NCBI GenBank assembly: GCA_030737875.1
Contig: CM060911.1
Location: 96,058,599-96,122,598 of the forward strand
Length of the DNA: 64,000 bases
Direction: 5' to 3'
Source of the DNA: Allium sativum
Taxonomy: Eukaryota; Streptophyta; Magnoliopsida; Asparagales; Amaryllidaceae
Part shown: piece by piece, positions 21,761 through 33,100 of the stretch
How the letters are laid out: each line of letters begins with the position of its first letter
How positions within the stretch are numbered: the first letter of the stretch is position 1
The notes under the pieces: model-generated
What the model saw: the letters and a program-made list of their open reading frames with translations, nothing else
What the model was told of the DNA's origin: nothing
The model's database searches: none
Translations under genes and position numbers: made by a program

Positions 21761-23010
21761 AATAAAAATTGATTTTGATCTTCTAATATCAAATACTTTA
21801 AATAAATCAACATAAATAACTAAATAAATTAAAACAAAAACTTACAATGGGCTTGGGGGAGGGGGATGACGCGGCTGCCGTCTAGGGAGGAAGGCGGAGG
21901 GCTGTAGTGGCGGCGGCGGCCCACAATTGGTCGGAGGGGGTGGATGCTTCTCGATGGGTGCTGGTTTTTTTCAATTTGGGGGTTTGGTGGGCTCTTGGCG
22001 CGGAGAGGGAGGCTGAGAGGATTGGATCGACGTCGGGGGGGGGGGGGGGGGAAGATGCGGTAGGATGGTGGAGGGGAGGTGGCGCACGATGGCAGCCAAC
22101 GTGGGGAGGCGCGTCGCCTCTTCGATCTGGAGGAGTCCGGTTTTTTTTTATCGGGGGAAACAACTGAAGGAGGAAAAGGAATTTGAAAGGGAGGGGGTTA
22201 ATGAATATATTAATTTTATTATTTATTTTATTTTTCTAAACCCTAAATGTTGACTTTTAATTCGAACACCTATCGAGACCCAACGACTGTCGCCCCCAGC
22301 TAATTACCCCCATTCCGAACACAATGGGATATGTTTCGTAAGCCGATTCGATTATTCCGATCAGTTTTCGTTAAAAATCAACATATAACTCTATATATTG
22401 AATTTGAACGCGCATTTCCATTTACTGGGGTCACATACTAACTAGAAAAATATTTTCTAGCCTCGTATTGACGATACGGTCCTAACAAAACTAGTTTCGT
22501 CGAATTCTAAGACCTTTGGAAAAATGGCCATTTTCCAGTCGATTAAAATCAACTAAAACTGGTCAAAACACGTTTTACTTCGCCACACACACATATTGAT
22601 TCGAAAAACTATGAAAATTGGAATCTAGCAATTACTTGACATCACGGATCCAACAAAAGTGGTTTCGTCGAAATCCGAGGTCGTTTGCAAAATGGCTATT
22701 TTTAAGGGCCGAAATTCCATAGTGACTATTCAGAATTTTCAACTGGACATATCTTTTGATTCCCGCTATGAAATTTCAATTTGTCGGATTCGTTGGAAAG
22801 ATATTCTCAATTAGATCCCATTATTTTTGGTTTCACTAAAATCCGGTTTATTTTGCACCCGGTACATTCAATTGAAGATTGAAATCGAATTATCGAACTA
22901 CCGCGCCATTTTCAATTCTATTTATAATTATATATAATTATTTATATTCTAACGATGATGTATATAATATATACGTTCTAATTCTATTCAAAATAAATTT
23001 TCCGTCGATA

Positions 23011-23015
23011 TTATT
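23011..23015. repeat. Target-site duplication of element C, left
   Basis: ttatt, repeated at 36240-36244. The uninterrupted site is seen once in B's right LTR at 44127-44131. Confidence 0.9.
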
Positions 23016-23340
23016 TGAAACGACCCGTAGATCCGAGCTATCTGAGTTGACTAAATACAACACATGCCCAACCCAAATAACACAGAAATACGAACCATCA
23101 ATAGAAAGAAGATAGAGGATGAGAAATAGAAAGAAAGAAATATTAGAATAGGAGAAAAACGAAGATCACAACTCACAGCGGAACGAATAAAATATATTAT
23201 ATAACATAAGCTTTGAAATACAAATCTGTTTTGTACATATATACATACCATCATCAGAGTACACGTAACATTTGATTCAGCGGAAGTAACTCTAAATAAC
23301 CAACGTTGAAGCCTCCAGCTTCAAGCTCCTCCAAGTGTAT

Positions 23341-23446
23341 CTGTAAAAGCCTAAAACACTTGACTGCCCGTACAAATTTGGGCACCCAAGAGTTTAGGAA
23401 AAACAAAACAAAATAAACTCTGGGTCAGTCATGGGACTGGTGTGAG
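23341..23446 (-). other. Triple-hairpin block and acceptor-like site, C left LTR
   Basis: Minus strand: CAGTC-CCAT-GACTG, GAGTTT...AAACTC, TGCCC...GGGCA, then GGCTTTTACAG ending at 23341. The right LTR copy lies at about 30503-30609. Confidence 0.5.
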
Positions 23447-23498
23447 TAAACTCCAACCACTTGTTTAACTTTCAAAACTCTTTTCGGAAGAAAAGATA

Positions 23499-23547
23499 AT
23501 AGTAAGACCAGCCCACACATAAACATGGACGGTTTTTACCTTACTAT
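23499..23547 (-). other. Conserved leader stem, C left LTR
   Basis: ATAGTAAG (23499-23506) pairs with CTTACTAT (23540-23547). The right LTR copy is at 30661-30709. LTR-1 has the homologous loop with TCTCATAAG/CTTATGAGA arms. Confidence 0.6.
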
Positions 23548-26009
23548 AACCCAAAACACTTTGATACGAAAATCCAGTGATATTATAATAATGTCTACAT
23601 CAAGTAAATAACCAAATAGCAGAACGCTTGCATCTCACGCTCCACATATATAGTATAAAATCAAAAACCGCATGGCGCTTATTGGAGATTGGATTTCCAA
23701 CATGACAAGGTATGGAACCACCTTCCGATGATGTATCTCTAGAGAGGAATACACCTGGGTTCAACAAGAACGTCTTGCAACCCGGCCCACACATGACCGA
23801 CCACTCATTTCGCTTGAGTGTATCGAATTTATATCACCAACGGTTGGACTCAAACCACCGTTTCCCGAATGGGCAGAATCGATAGAATAAGAACAAAAGG
23901 AATTTCTCTAGATAGGTGATTATCCTAATGGGTGCGACCCACATAGCCATGCTGCCTGCCCGATTTTTGTCCTTTCCCGGTTGTTGAGGCCTGAGGCTAC
24001 GAATACTTACCATTTATTGATAGCACAATCACTTTGAATGCCACATTGTCAGATCCGTTAATCACTAGTTGAGTTTGCACAAATATTCTGGATATTATGC
24101 TAAGGGATAAATCCGTTGCAACCATATATATTCATACAGACCAACCCATTTGATCATTGGAAATACTCTGTCAGACATTCGTCCATTTACGTTCGTTCTG
24201 GGATTGAACGAAACCGAAGGCACAATTTCTATTAATAGAAAAGCCCTTGCACTTTACTCCGTCTTCAATATATTCAGCATACTTGGTTCGCAACGCTTAT
24301 GCCGATACGGAGTGGTTCTTCGGATAATAATCCAACCGGTCTCTCCATATTGACAACGATGGTCAAAAACTTCGATAGTCTGTGATTTAACTATCAAATA
24401 AAACAAGTGTTCAATCAACATATCAAACAAATCACTGGGCTCTTTAATTAATATTTCATTAATTAAATCTCTTCTCCATTTCCTTATCAATATTTGTTAG
24501 CCAAATATTTTCAATAATCATCTTGGCATCTTATGCCATTTGGAAACGTTTCCCAATATCAACCCCTTTTATTTTCTATATATTAGAAAATATCTCTATT
24601 TGCAATTGGAAACAATTCCAATCACTTATCTCTATCCCGACTATTTTAATTATACTCAGGAAATATTTACTGTTATATTTCCAAAATTCCATCACTTGGG
24701 TTTAAGACGAATGTTGTGTAAAATATTGTTACAACCACCCAAAATATTTTCTTCAACTAACTCTTTTTCAAACACTTCTCTTCGAGACTGGATCTTGCTA
24801 TTTATCCATTAAAAATGAAATCAATCAAGTTGGGGTAAAATTACCTCTCAGACCTTAACTGAAAACATCCTCAACTTCAAAACGGCAAAACCACTAACCT
24901 CGAATAAACACACAATAAAATCCAATTATTCATTCTAAAACACGTGTATGATTTTCTTTCTATTTCTAATTTATAGATTTCCCTTTTTGTTTATAATATT
25001 CTATTTTTGATTTCGTTTCCTTATCGAATTCTATATATATCGATATATAGATTTCTAATTGTCAAATTTCTTAAAAATATTCTAAATCCTTAAATTTCCG
25101 GAAAATTTCGCCATAACCTCCCCTGTATCGGGAGCATCGGGAAATTTCAAATAGCTTTCCCGGTCCTTCTAATCTCAAAAAGAAAAAGAAAAAGCCAAGC
25201 GGGTTGCCGATACGGCGCATAAAATCTCATATATGAATTAAACGTGTACCTTTTTGTCGAGCACATAAATTTAAATCTTCATATACTTCATATCAAACCT
25301 GCTTACACATGTTCACCTGTTTCAAATTCAATTCAATACTATCTAATCGTTTGAATTCAGTTTCGCCCATTTGTTCTTTAATTAGTCATTTTGCCTATTC
25401 CACTTCTTTGTTTGAACATAGCATTTTTAAAAAAAAATATTTAACTTGTTCATAACCAAATTGAATTTCAATTTCAATTCTAGTTCTCTTTTCTATTTCG
25501 AATATAAATTCTCAAATCGAATTCACTTATTTAAGGCCCAATATCAATTCAACATCTCATTTACTAATTACTATTCGAATTAGTTAATTCTATTCAATAA
25601 TCAAAAATCTGATTTCTGTTTCAAAAATCAATTCATTACTCCACCTGAGTTCACATATATTTTATAACTCAAGTCTGAAATTTTTTAAATTGAATTTCGA
25701 ATTTTATTCGTTTAAAATCCTTTTATAAAATTAAATAAACCGTTATGGGTTTAAAACGATTTTGGCGCTGTTTTTCTGAAAATTTGATTTTGACATATCT
25801 CAAAATCTATACGACGAAATTCATATTTTTCCCTTTCATTAGAAAACTATTATCAAACCGGTCCTGACGTTCCTTGTTTCAAAGAGATCCGACCCCAATT
25901 GAGTCCTGTATGCTCGATTGAAGTTCGAATCGCTATTTTACGAACTGCAGCGCTGCGGCGAGTTCGTTTTAATTATTTATATATAAACCTTTAAACTTCT
26001 TTAAAATGA

Positions 26010-27130
26010 ATTCAACTCCATTTAACTCTATTTGAATTCCTTGATTCAAATACCAATCTCACTTTTATTTGAATTCTATATTCAAATTTCAATTCCTTTT
26101 CTATTTGATATTCAAATTCAATACTTGAATTTCTATTTGAATTCCCTATATTCAAATTCAATACTTGAATTCATTTGAATTCTCTTATTCAAACTCTGTA
26201 TTCAAATTCCATTTGAACTTCCATAATCCAATTTCTATATTTGAATTCTATTGAAATTCAAATATTCAAACTCCTTTTTAAATTCTATATTCAAAATTCC
26301 ATAATTTAAAACCCATTTGAATTTCATATTCAAATCCCATAGATTAAATCCTACTTGAATTCAATTTGAATCTCTTATATTCAAATTTCATTTTCCATTT
26401 CCATTTGAATTCTAATATTCAAATTCATCTCCAACCCCATTTGAATTCTAATATTCAAACTTATTTTTTTTTACACCATTTGAATTTCTTCACTCAAATC
26501 TATTTGAATTCCCTTGAATTCAAATTCCATTTCAAAACCATTTGGATTTCCTATTTTGAAATCCTATTTGAAATTCTATTTCCAATTCTACTTTGAAAAT
26601 CCTATTTCAAAGTTTATTTCAAATTCTATTTTGAAATTCTACATGCAAATCTCTATTTGAATTTCTTTATTCGAATTCCTTTGAATTCAAATTTTATTTT
26701 TAATTCCTTGAATTCAAATTCTATTTTTCATTCTAATCTCGTCTATTCAAATTCTATTTGAACTTCTATTTGAATTTCTAATATTCAATCTCCTTTTAAA
26801 ATTCAAATATTTAAACTCCTTTTCTAATTCTACTATTCAAATGTTATACTCAAATTTCATTTGAATTATATATTTAAAAATTTCATTTCACATCCTATTT
26901 TGAAATTTCATTTCAAATTCCAATTTCACACTTGTATTTCTATTTCTGAATTATCAAATGATAATTCTTTTCACTTCATTTATAACTTCGTTATAAAAGA
27001 ACTATTTATAAACTTCGTTTAAAAAGAAACTACTTGTTTTATTTTTCAAAACAAGTTTATATTTTTATTCCATTAAAAATTCAAATTCTATTTAAAAATA
27101 GAATTTTTCCTTTTTAAATCTCAAATATCC
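26010..27130. repeat. Hairpin array, C left LTR
   Basis: Long run of ATTTGAAT...ATTCAAAT words (26010-26900). It is followed by clear single hairpins: TTATAAC-TTC-GTTATAA near 26980, ACTTGTTTT...AAAACAAGT near 27035, and AAATTCTATTT...AATAGAATTT near 27085. The right LTR has the same at about 33170-34300. Confidence 0.8.
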
Positions 27131-27582
27131 TTCCACAATATTTTTATAAATCAATATTCAAGCCCAGTGATATTTTAAACAATCAAATCAACCAATTTTC
27201 ATTCATTTGATTTTTAACACATCATATATGAATATATATGAAATCAAACAAACAGCAAATAGATAATATATTTTTGAGGAATCCTGTTGGATTCCTCCAA
27301 CCTGTTTCCCTGCATCCACAGATGTTAGCACATAAATAATACCCATTCTGCTTCGTGGCAGAATATCGCGGTATAGAAGGTCATCCACTAATCATAGCGT
27401 GGGGCGTATAGGGTAATCATCCGCTATGAAACTGCGGGCATCCGCTAATGAGACTGCGGGAATCCAACCAATCAATCAACCCAATATATATATAGCCTAA
27501 ATAACTAATATATATAAAACAACCAGAAAGCATTCACACAAGCAACAAACAATTATTTTTAATGAAATAAAAATAATTCTAA

Positions 27583-27605
27583 AGGTGAGTGAGATTTACT
27601 CACCT
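27583..27605. promoter_or_regulatory. Hairpin containing a splice-donor-like AGGTGAGT
   Basis: AGGTGAGT-GAGATTT-ACTCACCT: perfect 8-bp arms, each reading AG|GTGAGT on its own strand. On the element's sense strand it reads AGGTGAGTAAATC, close to the plant 5' splice consensus. Related motifs lie at 3885 (LTR-1), about 20643 (B, -) and 45335 (A). Confidence 0.5.
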
Positions 27606-28125
27606 AAATTGCAGTTGTCGAATATCCAATTAATTCCCATATCGTCTTAGCTACCAGTCATCTCGAATCATTTCGAATAAATTGTTTTTTTGAACCTAAT
27701 GATGATTTAATTTTTAATTATCGATTAAACATCTTATAAATTTTAAATTAACTTCTAAAATAAATAAATAACTTTTCTATGTAATTTAAATCTTGGAAAA
27801 ACTAATACCTTACTGATGTCGACCAACTGTGAAACCCTTCAAGAATCATAGACTTCCATTAACGCAAAATTGCCTTATCCTTCTTTGATAATTCATCTGA
27901 TGCTTTACAAACATCAATCACCTCCTTGAATCCCAGTGAACCGCCACCAGAACCGACATCAGCCTTAACAGAAATTTATCGCAGCTCATACTCGCCTTCG
28001 AACCCTCTGTCGAACCCTTCATCTAGGTCAGAACCCCTTATCGAGGCAACGAATCGATCAGCAACCCATTTCCCCATGTGCGAGCGCCTCATGACCCCCT
28101 CTAATACCATCGTGATCCCACAGTT

Positions 28126-28308
28126 TCACCTCAGTCTCGAACTTATGGGAACATCGCGGTTCCTAATTATGACTTCTGAGTTACCCTCAATCAAAGCAAA
28201 CAGAGCGTTGACTTCCACTTCGAAGCATTCAGACCTCGACAACCTTAAATCCCCAAATCGTGACTGTCTACTGCTTCTCCTCACAACTTGTGATGCCCTA
28301 TCCATCAT
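28126..28308 (-). CDS. Short leader ORF in C left LTR, unknown
   Basis: If transcription starts about 30 bp after the TATA box at 28461-28470, the first AUG on the minus strand is at 28308. It opens a 60-residue frame starting MMDRASQVVRRSSR. The copy in the right LTR (35299-35481) differs by one visible residue (R to K near the end). It is basic, with no known domain. It could be a leader ORF that influences ribosome access, or chance in a C/T-rich leader. The near-identity of the LTRs means conservation is no evidence of selection. Confidence 0.25.
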   Translation of the reverse strand: MMDRASQVVRRSSRQSRFGDLRLSRSECFEVEVNALFALIEGNSEVIIRNRDVPISSRLR

Positions 28309-28460
28309 CGGAGACCCTCGGTGCACTGCGTCACACCCTCCCTGGTTGGATCTCGACTTGATTTTTTTTTTTTTTAATCGAAGAACTCAGATTTCTGAGC
28401 GGAAGAAAGGAAATGAAGAGGGCTTGAGTACTTTTCTGGTTTGAGAAGGTAGGCTTGCTC

Positions 28461-28470
28461 ATTTATATAG
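28461..28470 (-). promoter_or_regulatory. TATA box, C left LTR
   Basis: CTATATAAAT on the minus strand, about 600 bp into the LTR. The right LTR copy is at 35632-35641. Confidence 0.6.
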
Positions 28471-29068
28471 TTGCAAAGGGAAAACAGGGAGTACGCATCA
28501 TTAATTCTTCTGTCTCCTTGATATCAAAGTTGGGAGGCCATTTTTTTCTGCTCGAGAAAAATAGGCTGAGCGTTTGTACAAAAAGAGGTCGGCTTGGGTA
28601 CATGTTTAGGGTGGTTGATGTAAATAACGTAGGTCGGTTGATAAGAGGTTTTCTTTATTTGATTTGATTTTGATTATTACATTCTACAGAAATATCTCAT
28701 GGTCCTTTACTCAAAATTCTGAACCATTATTTAATCGTAATGACTGATGTTCCCAACGTTATTCACTATTCTGAATTCAACGAAATAGATTATACAATTT
28801 TATTTGAACGTATATTTAAAATAGCCATATTAAATCATTTTAAATTCAAACAAATAAATTCTTCATCAATGAATTTCTATTATCATGGTTCAGTTTTATC
28901 TTCGAATTGAATTATTTCAAACTTCTCGTATTTTGATAATTATCAAAATAAATCGTATTTCGATTATTTAAACAATAATCCAATAAAATACCATTTATAT
29001 TATGAATTCAATATTTAAAACCATACTAAATATTTAAAATAAACTGTTCAAAAATCTGAGTCGTTACA

Positions 29069-29083
29069 TTCTTCCCCCCTTAA
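29069..29083 (-). promoter_or_regulatory. Polypurine tract of element C
   Basis: Minus strand TAAGGGGGGAAGAA(T), directly before the 3' LTR. It primes plus-strand DNA synthesis in LTR retrotransposons. Confidence 0.85.
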
Positions 29084-30163
29084 AATAATTTCGTCCTCGA
29101 AATTGCTAAGATAGGAAAAATGGTACAAATCTATTACTTTTCAAAAATTCACTTATGTTGAAACTCAACTCCTCATATTTCAACAAATTAGCTCCAACCA
29201 AAACTTTTGGTCTTCACACATTTAATTCGAATGATCTACGATCAATCCATTTATATCGAATCTATATTCCATTATACCTATTCAAATTGATTGTAGTTAA
29301 TTGATTCATTTCAATCCATTTAACTGGCTTAAGTTAAATTTCAATTCCAGAATTCAAACCCCAGGGTTTTCATTTCAAATCCTTTTGAAATCACTTAAAC
29401 ATGTACATATATTTATAATCTTTTCAAATTCAAAATATTTGAATTTTTCAATTAAACTTGTTTTCTTTCAAACAAATTCCCATCAAAAATTTTCTAAGGT
29501 TGCAGTCCGTCACTTAGAAACTCGAAAATGAACACTGATGATGTCGCGACCATCATCAGAATTATTTCCCAGCCACCGAAGTGAGTTCAGTGCCTTATTA
29601 TTTCAAAATCCATGATTTTCTTTCAAATCCTTTAAAACAAATCTATATTATTTTAATATACTTTGAAAAATATTTTTCAACTTCCCAGGATTTTGAATTC
29701 TTAATTCTGGTTTGAATTAAATTCTAATTCATCTCATTTGTATATTTAATTCCTATACAAATTCTATTCGGTTATAGATAACCATTCCAATTCATATAAT
29801 CTCATTTGATTATAATTGTAACAACCAACACATCCATATAATAATAATTCTAGAAAATTAATTCTTTCTATATCAAAATATAATTTTGGGTAAAATTATT
29901 TTATCTACCCACTTGAAAACAATATCATGTTCAATCTTCTGTTCAAGTGTTTAGAAATTCCTATCGACTTCGTGGCGTCCCACTATTCGATCAGAATTCA
30001 TAAACCACTCAACAGACAAGTCAACACAATATAAAACAAATTTTTTTATATCAATTAACAAATACGCTCTCTCGTAGATATACACTCAACTCATTCTAGA
30101 GTACTACTGACTCTATCTCTAATGAGTACATGCCACACAAGCCTAGGTGTTCGCTCAACCTAA

Positions 30164-30175
30164 GCTCTGATACCA
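30164..30175 (-). promoter_or_regulatory. Primer-binding site of element C (iMet tRNA)
   Basis: Minus strand TGGTATCAGAGC, two bases after the 5' LTR, complementary to the 3' end of plant initiator-Met tRNA. Confidence 0.9.
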
Positions 30176-30177
30176 AC

Positions 30178-33100
30178 TGAAACGACCCGCAGATCCGAGC
30201 TATCTGAGTTGACTAAATACAACACATGCCCAACCCAAATAACACAGAAATACGAACCATCAATAGAAAGAAGATAGAGGATGAGAAATAGAAAGAAAGA
30301 AATATTAGAATAGGAGAAAAACGAAGATCACAACTCACAGCGGAACGAATAAAATATATTATATAACATAAGCTTTGAAATACAAATCTGTTTTGTACAT
30401 ATACACATACCATCATCAGAGTACACGTAACATTTGATTCAGCGGAAGTAACTCTAAATAACTAACGTTGAAGCCTCCAGCTTCAAGCTCCTCCAAGTGT
30501 ATCTGTAAAAGCCTGAAACACTTGACTGCCCGTACAAATTTGGGCACCCAAGAGTTTAGGAAAAACAAAACAAAATAAACTCTGGGTCAGTCATGGGACT
30601 GGTGTGAGTAAACTCCAACCACTTGTTTAACTTTCAAAACTCTTTTCGGAAGAAAAGATAATAGTAAGACCAGCCCACACATAAACATGGACGGTTTTTA
30701 CCTTACTATAACCCAAAACACTTTGACACGAAAATCCAGTGATATTATAATAATGTCTACATCAAGTAAATAACCAAATAGCAGAACGCTTGCATCTCAC
30801 TCTCCACATATATAGTATAAAATCAAAAACCGCATGGCGCTTATTGGAGATTGGATTTCCAACATGACAAGGTATGGAACCACCTTCCGATGATGTATCT
30901 CTAGAGAGGAATACACCTGGGTTCAACAAGAACGTCTTGCAACCCAGCCCACACATGACCGACCACTCATTTCGCTTGAGTGTATCGAATGTATATCACC
31001 AACGGTTGGACTCAAACCACCGTTTCCCGAATGGGCAGAATCGATAGAATAAGAACAAAAGGAATTTCTCTAGATAGGTGATTATACATCCTAATGGGTG
31101 CGACCCACATAGCCATGCTGCCTGCCCGATTTTTGTCCTTTCCCGGTTGTTGAGGCCTGAGGCTACGAATACTTACCATTTATTGATAGCACAATCACTT
31201 TGAATGCCACATTGTCAGATCCGTTAATCACTAGTTGAGTTTGAAAAAATATTCTGGATATTATGCTAAGGGATAAATCCGTTGCAACCATATATATTCA
31301 TACAGACCAACCCATTTGATCATTGGAAATACTCTGTCAGACATTCGTCCATTTACGTTCGTTCTGGGATTGAACGAAACCGAAGGCACAATTTCTATTA
31401 ATAGAAAAGCCCTTGCACTTTACTCCGTCTTCAATATATTCAGCATACTTGGTTCGCAACGCTTATGCCGATACGGAGTGGTTCTTCGGATAATAATCCA
31501 ACCGGTCTCTCCATATTGACAACGATGGTCAAAAACTTCGATAGTCTGTGATTTAACTATCAAATAAAACAAGTGTTCAATCAACATATCAAACAAATCA
31601 CTGGGCTCTTTAATTAATATTTCATTAATTAAATCTCTTCTCCATTTCCTTATCAATATTTGTTAGCCAAATATTTTCAATAATCATCTTGGCATCTTAT
31701 GCCATTTGGAAACGTTTCCCAATATCAACCCCTTTTATTTTCTATATATTAGAAAATATCTCTATTTGCAATTGGAAACAATTCCAATCACTTATCTCTA
31801 TCCCGACTATTTTAATTATACTCAGGAAATATTTACTGTTATATTTCCAAAATTCCATCACTTGGGTTTAAGACGAATGTTGTGTAAAATATTGTTACAA
31901 CCACCCAAAATATTTTCTTCAACTAACTCTTTTTCAAACACTTCTCTTCGAGACTGGATCTTGCTATTTATCCATTAAAAATGAAATCAATCAAGTTGGG
32001 GTAAAATTACCTCTCAGACCTTAACTGAAAACATCCTCAACTTCAAAACGGCAAAACCACTAACCTCGAATAAACACACAATAAAATCCAATTATTCATT
32101 CTAAAACACGTGTATGATTTTCTTTCTATTTCTAATTTATAGATTTCCCTTTTTGTTTACAATATTCTATTTTTGATTTCGTTTCCTTATCGAATTCTAT
32201 ATATATCGATATATAGATTTCTAATTGTCAAATTTCTTAAAAATATTCTAACTCCTTAAATTTCCGGAAAATTTCGCCATAACCTCCCCTGTATCGGGAG
32301 CGTCGGGAAATTTCAAATAGCTTTCCCGGTCCTTCTAATCTCAAAAAGAAAAAGAAAAAGCCAAGCGGCTTGCCGATACGGCGCATAAAATCTCATATAT
32401 GAATTAAACGTGTACCTTTTTGTCGAACACATAAATTTAAATCTTCATATACTTCATATCAAACCTGCTTACACATGTTCACTTGTTTCAAATTCAATTC
32501 AATACTATCTAATCGTTTGAATTCAGTTTCGCCCATTTGTTCTTTAATTAGTCATTTTGCCTATTCCACTTCTTTTTTTGAACATAGCATTTTTAAACAA
32601 AAATATTTAACTTGTTCATAACCAAATTGAATTTCAATTTCAATTCTAGTTCTCTTTTCTATTTCGAATATAAATTCTCAAATCGAATTCACTTATTTAA
32701 GGCCCAATATCAATTCAACATCTCATTTACTAATTACTATTCGAATTAGTTAATTCTATTCAATAATCAAAAATCTGATTTCTGTTTCAAAAATCAATTC
32801 ATTACTCCACCTGAGTTCACATATATTTTATAACTCAAGTCTGAAATTTTCTAAATAGAATTTCGAATTTTATTCGTTTAAAATCCTTTTATAAAATTAA
32901 ATAAACCGTTATGGGTTTAAAACGATTTTGGCGCTGTTTTTCTGAAAATTTGATTTTGACATATCTCAAAATCTATACGACGAAATTCATATTTTTCTCT
33001 TTCATTAGAAAACTATTATCAAACCGGTCCTGACGTTTCTTGTTTCAAAGAGATCCGACCCCAATTGAGTCCTGTATACTCGATTGAAGTTCGAATCGCT

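Larger units (their letters stand above)
16283..23015 (-). repeat. Element B left (3') LTR, main part
   Basis: Aligns along its whole length with 37369-44131, with small indels. It is cut at 23015 by element C and resumes for 86 bases at 36245-36330. Its C-rich leader (about 21840-22200) includes a run of about 18 G at 22036-22053, much shorter in the right LTR. Confidence 0.9.
23016..29068 (-). repeat. Element C left (3') LTR
   Basis: Layout on the minus strand: U3 start at 29068, TATA at 28461-28470, C/T-rich leader with a short ORF, GGTGAG motif at about 27600, hairpin arrays to about 26000, conserved 3' module at 23340-23550, end at 23016. Confidence 0.95.
29069..30177 (-). other. Element C internal region, non-coding
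   Basis: 1109 bp between the LTRs. No frame longer than about 75 codons and no gag or pol motif. It keeps the primer-binding site at one end and the purine tract at the other, the minimum for replication in trans. Confidence 0.85.

Noticed and set aside
21882..22163. Proline-rich minus-strand frame in B's left LTR (and 42940-43194 in the right)
   Set aside because: It comes from a C-rich leader. The two LTRs use different frames because of the G-run length difference, so there is no conserved protein.
27926..28444. 172-codon plus-strand frame in C's LTR, repeated as 35099-35548
   Set aside because: It starts at TTG, is antisense to the element, ends differently in the second LTR because of a T-run length change, and has no recognisable domain. 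It is a by-product of the C/T-rich leader.
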